Below, one piece after another: positions 62,454 to 64,000 of a stretch of 64,000 nucleotides of DNA (its first letter is position 1; every line of letters starts with the position of its first letter). A program made the translations under genes and the position numbers. The stretch is from CAZICM01 sp964537685 (GTDB lineage Bacteria > Myxococcota_A > Polyangia > Polyangiales > Polyangiaceae): positions 124,001-188,000 of the forward strand of contig CAZICM010000001.1 of the NCBI GenBank assembly GCA_964537685.1, in the 5' to 3' direction. Below the pieces are notes generated by a model, which was not told the origin of the DNA, ran no database searches, and saw nothing but the letters and a program-made list of their open reading frames with translations.

Positions 62454-64000
62454 ATGAACGTCACTTGCGAGAAGTGCAACACCGAATACGACTTTGACGA
62501 TGCTCTCGTGTCGGGACGCGGCACGAGCGTCAAGTGCACCAACTGCGGGCACCTGTTTAAGGTGCGTAAAAAGGCTGCCGATGCCGCTGCGCCCGCTCCC
62601 GAAAAGTGGACGGTGCGCACTGTCGATGGCCGCGAGCTTCAGTTCAATGCGCTGCGCGAGCTTCAAGCGGCGATTTCACAGCGCACGGTCGGCCGGGAAG
62701 ATGTGCTTCAGCGGGGCGGGGCGAGGCCGAGGCGGCTGGGCGCTATTTCAGAACTCGAGCCTTTTTTCACGGGTACGGCGACGGCAACAGCGCCCTCCGC
62801 AGGTACAACGCCGGGATTGGGCATTTCGGCGCTGGGCACTTCATCGATGGGCTCGGCGGGAGCGCGGCCTTCGGCGACACCTTCTCCGCAGCCGATCGAG
62901 CCGGAGCCCGTGCCCTCCAGCGGTCAAGACGAAAAGACGGTGATGCGGCCTAATCCTGTGGATGCGCATCACGAGGCGCCGGACGCTGCGGGCGGCGATA
63001 AAATGTTTCCGCCTCCGGCTCGTCCGGGCGACAAACCACTTGGGCGTTCAGCGTCGGTGCGCGAGCCTACGTCGCCGGCGCCTGGAACGCGGCCTGTTCA
63101 GAAAGATCCTTCGCCATTGCCCGCGAAGCTGCCCGATGCGCAGGTAGCGGCAAAGCGCGACAAAACGCCTCCAAAATCGCCTTTCAAAGATATTACGCCT
63201 CAAGCCGCTCCTGCCGCTCAGAAGGCCGACGAGGCGGCGGCACTCACGCCTGCTCCGTCGGCAGCGCGCGATAAGACGCCGCCGAAGGCGTTTGGGAAAG
63301 ACAGCGTGTCCGCGCGTTTGGCCGAGGCGGAATCCAAAGATGTCAAAGATGCGAAAGGCAGCGCCGCGCCCTCGGTGCCGCCTACGCTCGTTTCCAAAGT
63401 GGCGCCGGAGGGCACGCCTTCCGCCCTGAAATCGCCGATTGTTCCCACGCCTCCCAAAGACGTAAAGATTACGCAGATTGCGGAAGAACCGCCTGTTTCA
63501 CCGCTTCCAAGCAAGCCGGGCACAGGAAAGCGATCGAACAGCCTGCAGCGCATTGTTGCCGTCGTGGCCGCGGGGTTTTTGGTGTTTGTGGGCGTGACGG
63601 CTGTGCGCCGCTATGTGCTCAAGCCGGCCGAACCAACACCGGTCTCATCGGCAAAAGTGGCGGGCGCCGATCGGATCGATGCGCTGATTCAGGAAGCTGA
63701 AAAGCATCTGAATGACGGCGATCTCCAGAACGCTCAGTCGAAGCTCGATCAGGCCAGCGCGCTGTCGGAAAAGAATCCAAAAGTGCTTTCGGAGCTGGCG
63801 CGTATTGCGGCTGTCCGCGCCGATTTTAAGTGGCTGAAGCTCAGGCTTTTGCCCACCGGCGATCCCGAACAAGCCCTGGTGCAGCGCGAGCTTACCGATG
63901 CGCTGGACAGTGCCCGGAAACTCGTCGAAACGGCTCAAGCCGCGGCGCCGGACGATCCCGGTGTGATCCGGCGGCGAATCGATTTGCAGCGTATGAGCGG
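62454..64000 (+). CDS. Zinc-ribbon, GYF-like, single-membrane-helix protein with TPR-like C-terminus (partial)
   Basis: The gene runs off the right edge; about 515 residues are visible. The N-terminal MJ0042-type zinc ribbon (VTCEKCNTEYDFDD and VKCTNCGHLFKV) has four Cys. A GYF-like segment follows (WTVRTVDGRELQFNALRELQ). About 270 Pro/Ala/Ser-rich residues lead to a membrane helix (IVAVVAAGFLVFVGVTAV, near residue 370), then TPR-like helices outside. The order matches GltJ-type motility and polarity proteins of Myxococcus, but no other glt or agl genes are visible here, so the assignment is a resemblance only. Confidence 0.82.
   Translation, partial: MNVTCEKCNTEYDFDDALVSGRGTSVKCTNCGHLFKVRKKAADAAAPAPEKWTVRTVDGRELQFNALRELQAAISQRTVGREDVLQRGGARPRRLGAISELEPFFTGTATATAPSAGTTPGLGISALGTSSMGSAGARPSATPSPQPIEPEPVPSSGQDEKTVMRPNPVDAHHEAPDAAGGDKMFPPPARPGDKPLGRSASVREPTSPAPGTRPVQKDPSPLPAKLPDAQVAAKRDKTPPKSPFKDITPQAAPAAQKADEAAALTPAPSAARDKTPPKAFGKDSVSARLAEAESKDVKDAKGSAAPSVPPTLVSKVAPEGTPSALKSPIVPTPPKDVKITQIAEEPPVSPLPSKPGTGKRSNSLQRIVAVVAAGFLVFVGVTAVRRYVLKPAEPTPVSSAKVAGADRIDALIQEAEKHLNDGDLQNAQSKLDQASALSEKNPKVLSELARIAAVRADFKWLKLRLLPTGDPEQALVQRELTDALDSARKLVETAQAAAPDDPGVIRRRIDLQRMS

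Overview
The window looks like a chromosomal segment of a GC-rich, Gram-negative predatory-type member of the Myxococcota (Polyangia-like). The reasons are: eukaryotic-style Ser/Thr kinases, large hybrid histidine kinases, an FHA protein with a very long Pro/Gly tract, a zinc-ribbon/GYF-like membrane protein, many lipoproteins, and a secreted GH25 muramidase that ends in a MYXO-CTERM-like tail. I cannot name the species. I see no phage, insertion sequence, CRISPR array or rRNA; the only RNA gene recognised is an initiator tRNA.

Layout. 1-7 kb: the 5' part of a huge kinase/ATPase (leaving the window on the left), two overlapping isomerase-like genes, a small exported protein, D-Ala-D-Ala ligase, a HelD-like helicase and tRNA-fMet with its own promoter and terminator. 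7-16 kb: a signalling block (response regulator, beta-propeller sensor kinase, four-PAS hybrid kinase, membrane Ser/Thr kinase, PilZ-like protein). 16-25.7 kb: lipoproteins, a cyclic-nucleotide-binding-like protein, FtsK, a HEAT-type lipoprotein and the FHA protein. 25.8-33.7 kb: L,D-transpeptidase, UbiB-like kinase, the F0 part of ATP synthase (two small membrane proteins, a and c subunits; F1 genes are elsewhere), RdgB, RNase PH and an agmatinase-like enzyme. 33.7-41 kb: a secreted PHP metallohydrolase and the GH25 muramidase on one strand, and class II photolyase and aldo/keto reductase on the other; this stretch uses more A/T-ending codons than its surroundings. 41-51.7 kb: DedA, a Tat-exported metzincin, an OmpA-type lipoprotein, NAD-type isocitrate dehydrogenase, remains of a ParE/RelE toxin locus, an Smr protein, an HD hydrolase, a DUF362 protein, a ComEA-like protein and several lipoproteins of unknown role. 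51.7-56.5 kb: a Rieske protein and a cytochrome b fused to two haem-c motifs, then an Omp85/TamA-like protein. 56.6-60 kb: a minus-strand run (HsdR-N nuclease-like protein, FkbM methyltransferase, GFA protein, GNAT). 60.3-64 kb: DUF1304 protein, a Cys-rich lipoprotein and a zinc-ribbon/membrane protein running off the right edge.

How the parts fit. Most of the content is core physiology: cell wall (Ddl, L,D-transpeptidase, OmpA), energy (F0, Rieske/b-c, isocitrate dehydrogenase), RNA and nucleotide housekeeping (RNase PH, RdgB, HelD) and signalling. The least explained items are a Ser/Cys pair of translationally coupled isomerase-like proteins, a terminator plus a phased direct repeat that appear to give atpE its own expression, an Omp85 protein with a lipoprotein-type leader, an orphan HsdR-N protein, and three strong inverted-repeat structures between genes. 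I found no clear multi-gene defence or biosynthetic system.
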